Shown: positions 39,285 to 52,551, numbered from the stretch's first letter. The stretch is 64,000 nucleotides of DNA from Paraspadella gotoi (GCA_051294375.1 CM119270.1:7451143-7515142), one strand, 5' to 3'. A program made the numbers and translations. The notes: generated from the letters alone by a model not told the origin.

Positions 39285-40888
39285 CTCTCTCCTACGATGA
39301 GGTATTCAAAACCTAAACTCGTTTTTAATTCATTTCATTATCCCCTTTGTATCGGAACTAATACCTCCCCCCTAATCTATCTTGAATCTTCCCCCCCTTA
39401 ATATCTCCCTTAATTTCTTCGCCACCGTCTCCATCTTTTTCTCCTTCAACCGCTTTTACTGTCGACGCCGATTTTCGTCGACGACATTGAAGAGAGAATG
39501 AATCGAGGAAGGAGGCAGACGCCCGATTTTAACCTCTCTTCACCTCTCTTCTTCTCTCGAACGACTTTTCTAATTTCTTCCTCTCTAAAGCTATTTTCTT
39601 TTTATTTTCTTTTTTTTTTTCCTAAGCTCCTCGTCTTCTCTCTGTATCTTTAAACTCTTGTCCCTCTGTTACTCAGCTTTTCTTTTCTTTTTCTTCATCT
39701 CGTCTTGCATTGACTTTCTTCTCTCTCCCTCTCTCTTTCCTATTTTTTAATATCTTTGTTATCTTTCAACTTCCCAAATTCCTCTCTATTTTCTCTATTT
39801 CCTCATCGTTTTTTCCCCCTTCGTCTCGTTTCTTCTCTTCTCTATCTTTCCTTACCTTTTATAACCTACCTTTTCCGTTCCTCCCCTTCGGCCTTGAACG
39901 AGACAAAGTGTCTCTGTCTTTGTCTCTCTCCCGTCTCTCTCTCACTCGAGTTCTGTTCATCACGAGAGGCAACAGAGAACTAGAGGCTGTTCTAAAATAT
40001 CAAATATCATTATCCTAGTTAAAGCTTATTGAAGCATGCACGTTGAAATTGCTTTAATTTTTTTTTTATTAATACCAAAAACTGTATTGACAAAATAAAA
40101 AACGGTAACAGTGTAAAAGAAAACGGTAAACAAGTAAAAACTAAACTATTAAAATTATACAAAAACAAAAGACACTAACGTTTAAAATGGAATCATTAGT
40201 AAATGTTATGAACTAATTCATAAGAAACTATAAAAAATAACGTTCAAAAACGTTCAAGGATCAAATATCATTATCATTGCTTTAATTTCTAAACGAAAAC
40301 AATCACAGAAATTTATAATCATTCCGACCCTTACTACTTTTAAATCTTTTTTTTCTCGTCTATTTATTTTTTAGTTTTCCCTCACGCAACAAAAAAAAAT
40401 AACAACAACAACGAGAAAAATCCCTTCGTCGCGACGAACCGGGTCCGAAGCCTCATCGCGCCACCGTCGACTCTAATTAAACAAATCGGCTGATCCCGGG
40501 ATTTTCGACGCTAGTAATTACTTCAATATGCAAATGAGATTATGGAGAATTACTGTCGGGGAAGGGGGGGAGGGACGAGATTAAATCCGATATCGTCACA
40601 TTTTTTTTTCTTTATCTTCACATTCTTCGCGCGTCGACGGAGAAGAGAGAGAAAATTGCCGCCATTTTTATTTTTATTTATTCCAGGGAGATAAGCGTCG
40701 AGTTTGTTCTCAACCCTCTCCCCCCTCTGGAAGCTTGGCAAGCCACCGTCCTATATCCTCTTGGTGTCCAGGAGGCCCTCACTGACTCACGGTACCTCCA
40801 CCGCCTCAAACCCTCCCAGGTGCTTCTAAGGCCTTCGTTCTTCATCTTCATTTTGCGCCCACATTCTCAATTTTGTACCAAAAAACAT
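38096..40888. repeat. Gene-less stretch with interrupted CT repeats
   Basis: CT-rich runs at about 38855-38915 and 39235-39291, with pyrimidine-rich sequence to 39960 and AT-rich sequence beyond. Long Ser/Leu/Phe frames on the + strand are compositional. A CpG-rich, unassigned patch lies at about 40425-40510. Confidence 0.6.
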
Positions 40889-41189
40889 TTTCTATCTCTC
40901 TCTCTCTCTCTCTCCCTCAATTTCCTTTCATTTTCTTATTCTCAACCCGTTAATCTTAACAACCGGTAGTTATCGTTCCATTTTTCTTTTCTTTATGACT
41001 AAATCGTTAGTCTGTCTGTCCGTCTGTCCCGTCCGCCTTAAACCAAGTAGTATTAACCATTGTGCACTCATTATTTGTCATGGAGCCTTACATTTTATCC
41101 TTTATTCTTCTTATTTTTTCATTTACTTTCTTCTCCCTTTATCCACCTTCTTCTCTTTCTCTTACCCCCTCCTCTTTCTCCACTATATT

Positions 41190-41375
41190 CAGAATTGGCG
41201 TTGGCGCGCGTGAGAGGGGCCAAGGTCAAATATGGCGGCGCTCGAGTGGAGAAGAGAGAGGGGGCGTTGTGAAGGAAGTTGCGCGCGGAAGGGAGAGGGG
41301 GAGGCGAGGCGCTGCTGCGGGGCGGGTTAAACGAAATGCAGAAAAGCCGCGCGGGGGATGGGCAGGGGAGGAACG
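41190..41375 (+). promoter_or_regulatory. CpG-rich promoter-like patch with YY1-like and GC-box motifs
   Basis: ATTGG (inverted CCAAT) lies at 41194-41198, AAATATGGCGGCG at 41228-41240 (compare the YY1 core AANATGGCGGC), and GGGGCGGG (a GC box) at about 41319-41326, within a run of GCGCGC words. The surroundings are AT-rich. This has the features of a housekeeping-type promoter. No exon is recognised downstream on either strand, so the transcription unit is unknown. Confidence 0.35.
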
Positions 41376-42500
41376 TTGAAAAAGGTTATGAAAAAAAGAG
41401 AGAAAAAAATTGTAGCGTATTTCTTTTTAATAAATCTCGATGCGTACTAGAGCTTAGGCAAATAAAAGAACAAAGAAAAAAGGAAAAAAAAACAACAAAA
41501 GTTGATATTAAAAATAAAAAAAAGAGAATAAAAAGGAAAAGAGAGAGAGAGAGAGTGAGAGAATATATATCCGAAGAAGTTGCACATATCGATCGCGCGG
41601 TCGTTGCTTGCATAATTTGAGCTTGGTGCGAAGTTGCGAACCGAGGCGCCTTTGCATGAAGCGACTGGCATTATCGATGCAAACTAAAACGAAGCTTGTG
41701 TTGCAAACTCTGACATTTTTGGATTCGAATTTGTGAAAGGAACAAAAGATTCCTTGCGGCGAGACGCGGATCACATTTTGATTGGCGAGAAGGCAAATGC
41801 GCGTTGGTGATGTCAGATGATGTCTTTCTTTGTGATACAATTTCTTTTGTGATTCGTTAAGTCGTGTTTTCTATCGAATCTCTGCTGAATTGTCGGGCTC
41901 TTCGTTGACTTGCATTCTGCAATTGCTGCCTTTGTAAATTGCACAGTCATCAATCAACATTTCTCATGTCTTGTGGGAAACTAGAAACACGTTGGACGTA
42001 AACAATGGAGTCTTTTTGCAGAAAGACGTGCATCGATGCAAAATCATTGACGAACCCAAACGTCAGCTTAAATGATTGCTTTATTTATTCTACCGGCAAA
42101 TTAGCGAAATATTTCCACCCTTTTTCATCTTTTTTTAACTTTTGACGATTTTTTTAAAAAAACTTCAGTTGTCAGTGAAAAGGGAAAGAAAACAATTTTA
42201 AAAGGAAAAAAAAATAGATGAGTGACATATATTTTTTCGTTTTAGGAATTTTTGGATAAAGACTTTTGTCTCTTTTGATTTTGTTTTAACTTTCTCTCAG
42301 TTTTGTTTTGGTTAGATGTTTTCAATGCGAAAGCGACTTTCTGGCAAACGTGCACAGTGGTCGAAAAAGAGGAAAAATGACACGCGAGTTTTCACTCTTC
42401 TGAATACAAAATAATTTATAGGAACGGGGACTCGCGTATAATCTCACCGATAAAAATTATACTCTGCTCCGGGATCGTCGAACTATAAATACTGTCATCC

Positions 42501-42503
<3 letters not shown>
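41376..42503. other. No gene recognised
   Basis: A-rich tract (41460-41540) followed by mixed sequence without a recognisable exon or RNA gene. Confidence 0.4.
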
Positions 42504-42547
<44 letters not shown>

Positions 42548-42600
42548 GAGAGAAGAGGAGAGGAGAGAGAGAGAGAAGAGGAGAGAGAGATGAGAGAGAG
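42504..42600. repeat. (GA)n repeat, interrupted
   Basis: Pure GA for about 35 bases, then GAGGAGA-type interruptions. Confidence 0.93.
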
Positions 42601-43555
42601 AATAAAATGGAACCCGGCCACGCCCTCGTCACTCAATGCGTCCCCGACGTTCTTACGTCAAATAATCGTGACTGGAAGGTCAGTGGTTCGATTATTAAAT
42701 TATCCCTGTCATTTCGCTACAATCACTGTTTTCTATTTCCATGTCAAAACAGCATGTCGAATGTATTATTTTATCACATGTCAACTTCTCCTTGCTGGTC
42801 ACCCTTCACCTCAACCCAACGTCTGTCTAGATTCGTTAAAGTTAAACGGTTGTTCTTCTGTTCAGCAGCGTCCCTTCTCCAACGTCTACAACGACGCCTT
42901 TCAACAACTTCACTGAACGAGCAACTTCGGAATTAGAAGATCAAATGTTGAGACGACGACGACAACAACAACGACGACCTCGTAGACCGAGACCCTTGAT
43001 CTCTGAACTTTTGCACCTTCAGATGGAATAGATTGGCTTTCCTTTCAGTATTTTCAAAGGTTTAAATTTTAGCTTTCCCTTCGTGAAGTAATTAAGAAAT
43101 TAAGTACAATTATGGAATACGTATTCCACGAGCTTTACAATCCAAGGTCCCTTCACTCCCTCTGCCGGATTTTATCATCAAAAATAAACATTCTCTCCAT
43201 ATCGCGTTCACCCCATCATTCCTTTATTCCATCACCAAATAAAAATAAAACAACCCCATCACTCCATCCTTATCCTCATAAATCCATCACCCCATCATTC
43301 GAAACCCATCAGCCGCTCCACTCGATGCCCAAAGCGTCCGAGCGAATCGCGGGCGAATCGCGGGCACCTCTTAATGGAAGCTACGAGCGAGTGAGAGACA
43401 TTCGCGGCGACGAGTGAGAGCGAGACATTCACAGCGACCACCTTAATCACGTTTTTGATGTCCGCATAAAAGGAAGGAAAACGTTTTAGAGGAAGGAGGA
43501 GGAGGAAGAAGATCTTTTAGTTTATTGTATATAAATTGAGAATCGAGAAAGAAAG
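42601..43555. other. No gene recognised
   Basis: Two overlapping 108-109-codon + strand frames (42590-42936) have no identifiable domain. A GAC/AAC triplet patch lies at 42953-42977 and a CCATCA-rich patch at 43205-43310. Confidence 0.4.
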
Positions 43556-43692
43556 AACTAAAGAAGGAAAGAAAGAAAGATGTAAAGAAGGAAAGAAAGA
43601 TAGAAAGAAACAAAGAAAGAAAGAAAGAAATAACTAAATAAGGAAAGAAAGAAAGATGTAATGAAAGAAAGAAAGAAAGAAAGAAAGAACGA

Positions 43693-43764
<72 letters not shown>

Positions 43765-43766
43765 CA
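43556..43766. repeat. (GAAA)n tetranucleotide microsatellite with variants
   Basis: About 210 bases of GAAA with GTAAA, ATAGAAA and GACA variants; the most regular part is 43665-43765. Confidence 0.95.
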
Positions 43767-44304
43767 GACAGACCCAAAGGAATCACAAAGCGTGTAAGGT
43801 CGTGGTTCCAACGGAATCGACACCCGATTCAGTCTCGATAATCATGGAAGCAGCAAGCAGTAGGCAATCATAGCGAGAAAGGAACAAAAGATCATAGAAT
43901 TATTTGATTTTTATCAGTCTTTCCCGACACCTGGAGTCCTTGACCAGTGCACACCAATTTTTTTCGCGGAAAATCTTACCCATTATTAATTTAAGTTAGT
44001 TTTGGCCCGCCTTATTACCCACATATACTTTCCTCGTATCTTTCTTTCCATAGTTCTCACAATATCTTTTAATTATTGATTTCTGATAAGGGACATTGTT
44101 CTTTTCTTTTAATCTAATAATAGTGAAAATTATATATTTTCCTCATTACATACATACGGACTTGTCAAAACATGCGGTCTATACGTCGCTCCTCTAGACT
44201 TCTCGTTTAACAGCCACTTAGAAACACAAGGCTCGTTATCCCACCAGCGATTTAAACAAATACAATTTTTAAAATCACTCTCGTTCGCTTGTATTCTGTT
44301 TCGC

Positions 44305-44640
44305 CACCCGCTACGCAACCTGCTAGGCCAACCGCTATGACTCCCGCTACGCAACCTGCTAGGCCCACCGCTTGACTCCCGCGACGCAACTGCTAGGCCA
44401 ACCGCTTATGACTCCCGCTACGCAACTGCTAGGCCCAACCGTATGAAGGACTCTTCCAGCTACGACGGACCAATTCCCGCTACTGATACAAACGTGCTTA
44501 GGAGTCGCCCGCAACCGCTATAGCTTCCCGCTACGCAACCTGCTAGGCCAGCCGCTATGACGCCCGCTTCGCAACCTGCTCGGCCAACCGCTATGACTTC
44601 CACTACGCCACCCGAAACCCCAACAAGTTACAGTTCTCCA
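44305..44640 (+). repeat. 36-bp minisatellite, potentially coding (Pro/Thr/Ala-rich)
   Basis: About seven imperfect copies of a 36-base unit with the words CGCTATGACTCCCGCTACG and CAACCTGCTAGGCCAAC. Thirty-six is a multiple of three, and in one frame the unit reads AMTPATQPARPT. The last two copies stay open in that frame and run on to a stop codon near 44663-44667. Several copies carry single-base indels that break the frame. It could be an exon of a mucin-like extracellular protein damaged by indels or assembly error, or a non-coding satellite. Confidence 0.6.
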
Positions 44641-44667
44641 TCCTTTCCTCGCATCATAAACTTGTAG

Positions 44668-45800
44668 TTTTATCGTCCCAACGCGATATGAATGGTTACA
44701 GTTTCCGAGGTCGTTCTCTGCCCTTTATGGCAAAAAATTAAACTTCTCTATTTACTTTAGTAAGTGCTTAAAAAAACTCGTTTTTCTAACAATCTTATAT
44801 TATTAAATGGCTAATTCCGTAATTATTTAATTCTCAATAATGTAATCAAATTCTATCAAGCTATCTAATAAAAGGGAAACAGTTTTAACTATCTCTCCTC
44901 CACGGATAGAAACTATTCAAACCTTTTTTTTTTTTTGCGCCATCCGAGCACATATCTAGTCCCAACCTCTTGCGCGCCATCTACTCTCACAATTTCAATT
45001 TCCTCTGCGCCACCGATGCGTGCCGACTCGACTTCCTGCGCGCCTTCCATGTCCCCTTTTTCTCGGACACGAGGCAAGAGGGAAATTAAGAGCTCCGTCC
45101 CTTGGCGCCTAATTACTTGACGTCGACGCCAGAGCGCCATCTGCAGAAGCGGCGCTAAAACGAAAAGGAAAAATTGCAGAAAAAAAAAGGGAAACGAGGC
45201 AGGGGAGAGAGACAGAGAAAGGCAGATGGAGAAACAGCATAAGTCATACAATAACATCAATTTTTTTAACGACAGCTCTGAACCATATAGTTCGTTTTAT
45301 TTATACAACCTGTTAATCCAGGCAAACTCTGTACCCTAATGTATGTAATTGTATATTTATATTAATAAACCAAAACTCCATCCATTCTTCCTTGAAAGAA
45401 AAAAAAGGCGTGAGGCAAAATGACCCGAAAATAGAATAATGCAATAATGCAAATCTGCGCACACATTTGCAAGTGGAAGAGACGAGGGACATGAAACATT
45501 CATGTTTAGCTTTTTTTTTGCATTTTTTTCTTTTTTTTTATGGCGCGCTTTTTTTTTTTTTTTTGGTGGAAGCGAAGGAAGTTTGCCAGAGTCAAGCGTC
45601 TGGTTGAAGAAGAAAAAAAAGGGAGGAAAGTTGAGGAAAAAAGGAGACAGACAAAGTGGACGCAGAAAAACAATAAAAAAAAAGAAAGAAAGGAAGGATA
45701 AACCGAAAAAAAAGAGGAAAGGTTTAAATGATGCGGAGGAAGAGTTTGGTTTGGCTCGTTTTGAGCGCACTGTTCGTCTAGGGTACGATGCAAACGAGAA
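44668..45800. other. No gene recognised; cluster of GCGCCATC words
   Basis: GCGCCATC occurs at about 44937, 44973 and 45131, with the related TGCGCCACC and GCGCGCCTTCC between them. T-rich and A-rich runs dominate 45500-45720. No exon is recognised. Confidence 0.4.
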
Positions 45801-45806
45801 CGAGAG

Positions 45807-45842
<36 letters not shown>

Positions 45843-45989
45843 GAGACTGAGAGAGAGAGAGAACAGAGAGGCAGAAAGAGAGCGATAGTGAGTAGGTGAA
45901 AAGGCCGCATCCACCACAGGGGACACGAGAACAAAGACCCCACGGGAGTTTAGCTATGAACGTTCTCTCTCTCTCTCTGCTACTTCTCG

Positions 45990-46020
<31 letters not shown>

Positions 46021-46050
46021 TCTCTCGTCTCTCTCTCTCTCTCTTCTCTC
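45801..46050. repeat. (GA)n tract followed by (CT)n tract
   Basis: GA repeats at about 45801-45880 and CT repeats at about 45965-46050 are complementary and could pair across an 85-base spacer. This explains the mirror-image frames on both strands. Confidence 0.9.
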
Positions 46051-46430
46051 CAAAAGTTTTCGCTTTTCACAAACGTTTTCCTCGTCTTATCAGTTTTTTG
46101 GGGGGAAAACACGAAAACAAAATAGAAAAAAAATCCATTTAACGTGTGAACGAAGGAAACAACAACTCTATATCAAACGCGACTATTTTTTTATTTTTAT
46201 TCAATTTGCGCCAAAAATATTGTGGAATTTGATTGATATTTAATACTGTTTTTATAATATATTTCGTTAAGCCGTCTTACAAAAAAAAAACAAAAAAAAC
46301 ACAATAAATGAATTTCTCTGGAGTAAAAAAGAGGAAAATTTTAAATTTTTTTTGACAAATTCTCTCGCGATTTCGAGAAAAAAGTCGAAAGAATCAGAGC
46401 GAAAGAGGATTTGGTTCTGTGGGGAATTGA

Positions 46431-46680
46431 TTGTAACGACGACGACGACGACGAAGACGACGACGATTGTGAAGACGACCAACTCAACGACCACGGCGAC
46501 GACAACAATGATAAAGACGATGACTGTAGGGTGGATAAAGGAACGACCACGATAGTACTGACGATGAAGATGATGATGATGACTACAATGATGCGGATTT
46601 ACGACGACGACGACGAGGATGATGAAGATGATGATAAAACTTATATTAAGATATTAATGAAGATAGGGATGATGATCATT
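46431..46680. repeat. (GAC)n grading into (GAT)n triplet repeat
   Basis: GAC/GAA triplets from 46435 change into GATGAT/GACGAC mixtures to about 46640. The Asp-rich frame across it has no other protein-like feature. Confidence 0.85.
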
Positions 46681-46962
46681 AGACAAATTCAATGATGACA
46701 TTGACTAAGATAAGGATGAAGACGACGATGACTACGACGAATGAAATTTCTGAGACGGCGAATTCGAATGAAGACAAAAAAGTTGAGGCGAGAGACGAAA
46801 ATAAGTCGAAGAATCTGCGGACGAATTAAATTGCGTTCGATGCCCAAAAAAATAATTTCGATATCGCTTTGAAAAACGGGTTTTTTTATTTTTCATTGTG
46901 TATTTATTTAATTTTTATTCATTGTTTCTTGATTTAAAAATTTATTCATCGATGAGGCAAAG

Positions 46963-47264
46963 NNNNNNNNNNNNNNNNNNNNNNNNNNNNNNNNNNNNNN
47001 NNNNNNNNNNNNNNNNNNNNNNNNNNNNNNNNNNNNNNNNNNNNNNNNNNNNNNNNNNNNNNNNNNNNNNNNNNNNNNNNNNNNNNNNNNNNNNNNNNNN
47101 NNNNNNNNNNNNNNNNNNNNNNNNNNNNNNNNNNNNNNNNNNNNNNNNNNNNNNNNNNNNNNNNNNNNNNNNNNNNNNNNNNNNNNNNNNNNNNNNNNNN
47201 NNNNNNNNNNNNNNNNNNNNNNNNNNNNNNNNNNNNNNNNNNNNNNNNNNNNNNNNNNNNNNNN
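46963..47264. other. Assembly gap
   Basis: About 300 Ns. Flanking sequence is AT-rich, without the usual GA/CT border. Confidence 0.99.
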
Positions 47265-48968
47265 AAAGATTATATTTCTCTTATCAACTTTTATGACGAA
47301 TCCAAATCTGCAAAAGAAATCTAGAAAAAACTGTTTTGAATTTTAAACATTTATTGTTGTATACTAGTAAAGATATGGACCTACTCGCGTAAATAGTAAA
47401 ATTTATTATAAATTTTTTTATACATAAAGTTCATAAGTAATAGATGATTTGTTCCGTTCCTCACTTTTAGAATTTTAACTCTTAAAGTTAAACTTGAGAA
47501 TTATTACTACGCCTTAGCTGGTGGGTCGCGGGGAGATGAGAAGTGGAGGGAAAGAAGAAAAGGGAGATAGAGAAAATTAGGTGAGGGGAAGGTTGGGGGA
47601 GGCAGAGAAACAGTGTCAATAGAAAGTAAGAGGTGAACAAGAAAGTTTAAAAAGAAAGAAAATCGGTAACACAAGACAGAATAAGATAGGAAGAAAGAAG
47701 AAAAGAAAAAAATTACCCGAGATGAGTGAGAGAAAAAAAAAGCTAATTTAAGAACGAAAAAATTGTTTTAGAAATTTCTAATTTCTTTTGGCAGATTATT
47801 GATTGTACTGATCCAAAGGATATGAGGTTATAAACCAAAAGTATACTATAAACATTTGAGTTAGTTAGTCTGTCCGACTCTTTATCCACATTCGAATCTC
47901 GGTTCTAAATTTCCAATTTTCTTCTGATCTCAACTTCATCCGGTTTTTATTTGCTGACTTCTTCTCCATTTCCTTTTTTTTCCTTCAGATTTCTTTCCTT
48001 TCCTCCATCTCACTCTTTCCTCCTCTATACAACTCTTTCCTTCACTCCCCAATTTTCTTTCTTTCCTTTTTCTGTCTTTCTCCACCCACAGTTCCCCATT
48101 TACTGCCTTTTTTCGTTCTTCTAATTTCTCCATTTCTTTGTTTCCTTATTTATCCCATTTCCCCATTTCCCACATTTCAACATTTCCCCATTTCTCAACG
48201 CCACTTCGCTCTCCAACCCCTCCCCCGATTTTCATAACTCCATTTTTCTTTAATCCCCTCTTTCCGTTTAAATCCTTGTTTCTCACTCTAATTGTTTTTT
48301 TCCTTCTCATTTTCCTTCCATAAATTTAAAGTCGCTTCTCCACGATTCTTCCCCTTTCGCTCTAACCCTATATTTTCTACTTTGTCTTTCTACCAGTTTC
48401 TTCCCTTTCTTTTGTTTCTACCACCATCTTCATTTTACTTTTATTTTCCCCTGTCTCAAATCTGTCTTCGCATTACTCCACTTTCACAATTTTTTCTCGA
48501 CTCTTGTTTCATACATTTTCTTAATTTCAAACAACAACTCCCTCCTTAAATCTCCCAGAACCCACGTCTTTTCCTTTCCAATTTATACCGTAGTAGTTCG
48601 TAGGTAAAATTAAAACCAAGTGCGTAAAACCAAAGTCAACTTTCTCTCTTTTTTTCTACCCCCAACTCACTTTTTGGCTTCGATAACTTTCCAATACTTC
48701 CCCCTCCGCTACTCTCTCCTCCCTCTCCTCCCTTCCATTTTCCCTCCTTTTCTCGGCATTTCTTCTTCTCCAGCCCCAAAACACTTCCTCCCTCGTTCCC
48801 TTCCTCCTTCTTCCTCCTTCCCCCCCTCCTCCCCCCTCTTTTCTCCTTCCAACGAACGCGCGTCCGAAAAGATTGATTCCCGTTCGCCGTTCAAGAAATG
48901 GATTAGTAGAAGTTCATTGCTTTTTTGACTTTCAAGAGGAAGGACCATCGGTTCTCGGCGAGATCAGC

Positions 48969-48969
<1 letters not shown>
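47265..48969. other. No gene recognised; pyrimidine-rich 47930-48840
   Basis: AT-rich, then strongly pyrimidine-rich sequence with many CCATTTC and TTTCC words. No exon, RNA gene or mobile element is identified. Confidence 0.5.

Positions 48970-49052
<83 letters not shown>
48970..49052. repeat. (CT)n microsatellite
   Basis: About 83 bases of uninterrupted CT repeats. Confidence 0.97.
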
Positions 49053-49056
<4 letters not shown>

Positions 49057-49636
49057 ATTTCCCAGAAATATTGGTTCCAAACTTATACAGAATTTTTAAG
49101 AAATTCCTACATCATACAAATAAAATAAAGAGCACATCTTTAAAATCGCTGCTTGACTATTTGGCAGCAAAATCACAGTAAAAGTCGAAAGAACTTACAA
49201 AGATTTGATGTGAATACTGAATAGTCCGACTAGACTGACAGATAGACTGGCGGACAGAATCACATCAAGAGAATTCGAGAAAGTCATTGCTAAAATGAGA
49301 CAGAGTTATCGACGAACTGACTCCGTACAAAGTTATCTCAGATTAAGAGCATATCAATATAATATTGATTAAATTACAAACTGATAATTTAGTTTGTTAT
49401 AAGAAAATGAAAATGACTTGCAATTTCGACTATTTTTAGACGCATGATGGTTGATGCTGCCGATGATAGCGTTGGTCCCTGAGTGGGCTTCGCTTTGTGT
49501 TGAGATGGTATTCCGTCGGTCTATTGATCAAAAGCCGTCGCTTCGTTAATTTTCCTTTTTTGCATCTCATTGATTTTAAATGGAGTAAGTTCATTTTTCT
49601 ACTTTACTTAATTTTTTTGTCCCCGTTTTTTTAAAG

Positions 49637-49691
<55 letters not shown>

Positions 49692-50233
49692 TTTTCTCAC
49701 CTCTATTAGCATATCTTTTATCAAAATTCGTGTCCCGTTTTCTGTTTCTCTCTCCTTCTCATCTTCTCTCCTTCATCCTCGGCTAAACTATTCAATTATT
49801 CATTTCGTACTCATTTGTTATTCATTCACTGATCGATTCTTTCATTCATAAAGGCATTCATTTAATAATTCACTTATTCATACATTTAAAAAAATTGGGT
49901 AGAACTTAAAACGTAATTATATGTTTGTTATTCATTCTGTTTCACGTTGTCTAAATTTCTCATTTACCAATTTATATTCACCCATTCTCTTTCCTTTTCT
50001 CTTTTTCCTTTCTTTCAACCTCTCATTTATCTACTCTACTTCTCTCTTTCTCTCCCTTTGCATGTCAACTTCTCTTCAACGCTCAGCCTCCCTCCCCCGG
50101 GCTCTTTTCTTTTGTCTGTTATGATAGCCGCATTTACACTAAAGACAGAGTGAGAGAGAAAGCGGGAGACTATCTCCCTCTCCCTATTTTTCTCTCCTCA
50201 GAGCTACCTCCGGGGCGTTTCCAGTTTGCCGAC

Positions 50234-50280
<47 letters not shown>

Positions 50281-50878
50281 ATTTTCTTCTTCCCTTCTTT
50301 GCAATTAGATTACTTATCAATTCGTTTCCATGACCACGACCTTTTGCCTTTTTTTCCTTTCCTCGCCTTCTCAGCGAAAAAACTCTTCCATGGATCAACT
50401 TTTCCGGTTATTCCTTTTTCTTTTTTTCTTTTCCTTTTTCACTCCTTTTTCTTATTCGCCCCTTCCTTTCTTTAACTTTCCTTTTCGCTCATGTTTTTCT
50501 AACCCAAATTTCACGATTTCGCTTCTCTTAACCTTTCACTGTTTTTCTTTTTTTTTTACTTCACTCATTTTATTTTTTATGAAAGTCTTCTCTTTTTTTT
50601 TCTGTCTCTTTGTTCACAATTTTTTAATTCTGTTAAATTTTCGTGTCAACCTTTCTGTTAATTTTTCTTCCTATCTCAATCCCTACTCTTCTTTTTTTCT
50701 CGCCTCTTTCCTATCTTCCTTGGCTAAATTTCCATTGTTTTTTAGCCCATAAATTTTGTTTATTATCATGAAACGCGTTTTTTAAATGATATCATTTCTG
50801 TCATCCTTCCTTTTGTCAAAAAGATTCACGTTTAGTCGTTGCTCTCATTCTCATTCTTTGCCCTTTTCGCAGCCTTGG

Positions 50879-50881
<3 letters not shown>
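49053..50881. repeat. Gene-less stretch with two (CT)n tracts
   Basis: CT tracts at 49638-49688 and 50238-50277, with pyrimidine-rich DNA between and after them. ATTCATTCA-type words cluster at 49795-49890. Confidence 0.8.
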
Positions 50882-50914
<33 letters not shown>

Positions 50915-50939
50915 NNNNNNNNNNNNNNNNNNNNNNNNN

Positions 50940-50976
<37 letters not shown>
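50882..50976. repeat. (CT)n microsatellite containing a 25-base gap
   Basis: Pure CT on both sides of Ns 50915-50939; the gap is within the repeat. Confidence 0.96.
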
Positions 50977-50979
<3 letters not shown>

Positions 50980-52247
50980 ACATTTATCGTATACCCATTC
51001 TCCTTTCGCCACTCCGTCTCCATTTCTAAGCTCAAGCCAGTTTGAGGAATTGAGGGGAAAGGCTTCTCACCAATTCCCATTTCGATCGATTCAGACAGGG
51101 AGAGAGGAGAGAGAAAGAACAGATAAGAGAGAGAGAGAGAGAAGTTTTCTAGTCGGATAGTTGAGAGTGAGAAGAAAGCCTACATACAAATTAAAGAGAA
51201 AAGAGAGAGAAGAGGAGAGGAGAGACATAAAAATAGAAACGCAAGAGGAAATTATGCTTTGTTTTTGAATAAGCAAACGATATTTAATGAACTGTCGACT
51301 CAGCACCAATGTATATAACAACCTCAGATTGATGCTTTATTATGTGCAAGAAGTCACTATTGAACGGTTATGTATATTTCACTTTTTCTCTTATAAAAAT
51401 ATCTTTTTTCGAGTGTTTAGCAAGAAAGAGGTATTTGTGATATACTCTGCTTACTGTAGTTAGCAAATTCAAAAGCGTTTTTCTTTTTGTTATTTAAGAT
51501 TGTTTTCGCTGTTCCCTTATTTATATTCATGTAAATCATCGTTTGCCGACAAGTTATCTTGTTTATTAATCAAATTCATATCATTTCCACTTTTTACTCT
51601 CTAGAAAGAGAAAGTACGAATTTCTATACAGAGAGGATGTTTTTTACTCTCTCATGTTTATCTTAAATGGAAAAGATGACGCGCTTGAATTGTGTTATTA
51701 GAGATCGAGTGTGGTCCTATTTAAAGTTGTTTATTCATATTGTCTACCTAGTCGGCGAAATATCAGTGCCGTAGCTCCTCTCTGGAATTCCTTAACAGGT
51801 GGGTATACTATTAAATAATTTCTCTCTGCCTGCAAAACATAATTATAGACAAAATACTTTACTCATCTCTCTCTTTCACAGTTTTAAAGTGCGTTGAATT
51901 GTAAAGAGAGACAGGGGCTGCAGCAGCGGATTCGGCAGCAGCCCAGGAATCGGTATCTAAATATTTCTCTCTGCCTGAAAAAAAAAAAAAAAAAAAAAAA
52001 CATTATGTATTTAAAAAGTGAATGAAAAGAAGAGTTGAACAAAATTAGCGCAATTTAATCTTTATCCTCTGAGTAATTGAAGAAGGTATTTTTACTGTTA
52101 CCTAATTCAGAACTCTTACATTTAAAATCGAAAACTCTTAAAATCTTTCTATCTGTCATCTCTCGATTTAAAGTTTATCTCTGTTTATCTCTATCTACAA
52201 CTACATCATTTCAAACCTCTAAAAAAATCTCTCTTCTCTCTCTTTCT
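50977..52247. other. No gene recognised
   Basis: GA patches at 51098-51220, a poly-A run at 51980-52000 and otherwise unassigned AT-rich sequence. Confidence 0.4.
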
Positions 52248-52444
52248 NNNNNNNNNNNNNNNNNNNNNNNNNNNNNNNNNNNNNNNNNNNNNNNNNNNNN
52301 NNNNNNNNNNNNNNNNNNNNNNNNNNNNNNNNNNNNNNNNNNNNNNNNNNNNNNNNNNNNNNNNNNNNNNNNNNNNNNNNNNNNNNNNNNNNNNNNNNNN
52401 NNNNNNNNNNNNNNNNNNNNNNNNNNNNNNNNNNNNNNNNNNNN

Positions 52445-52478
<34 letters not shown>

Positions 52479-52551
52479 CTCCTTATCGCTCTCTCTCCTT
52501 CCCACCACTTTTGCCTCTGAAATAAGGAGAGAGAAAGGGAAAGAAAGAGAA

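Noticed and set aside
42590-42936. Two overlapping 108-109-codon + strand frames
   Set aside because: Two frames of equal quality over the same bases, directly after a GA repeat, with no recognised domain or splice context.
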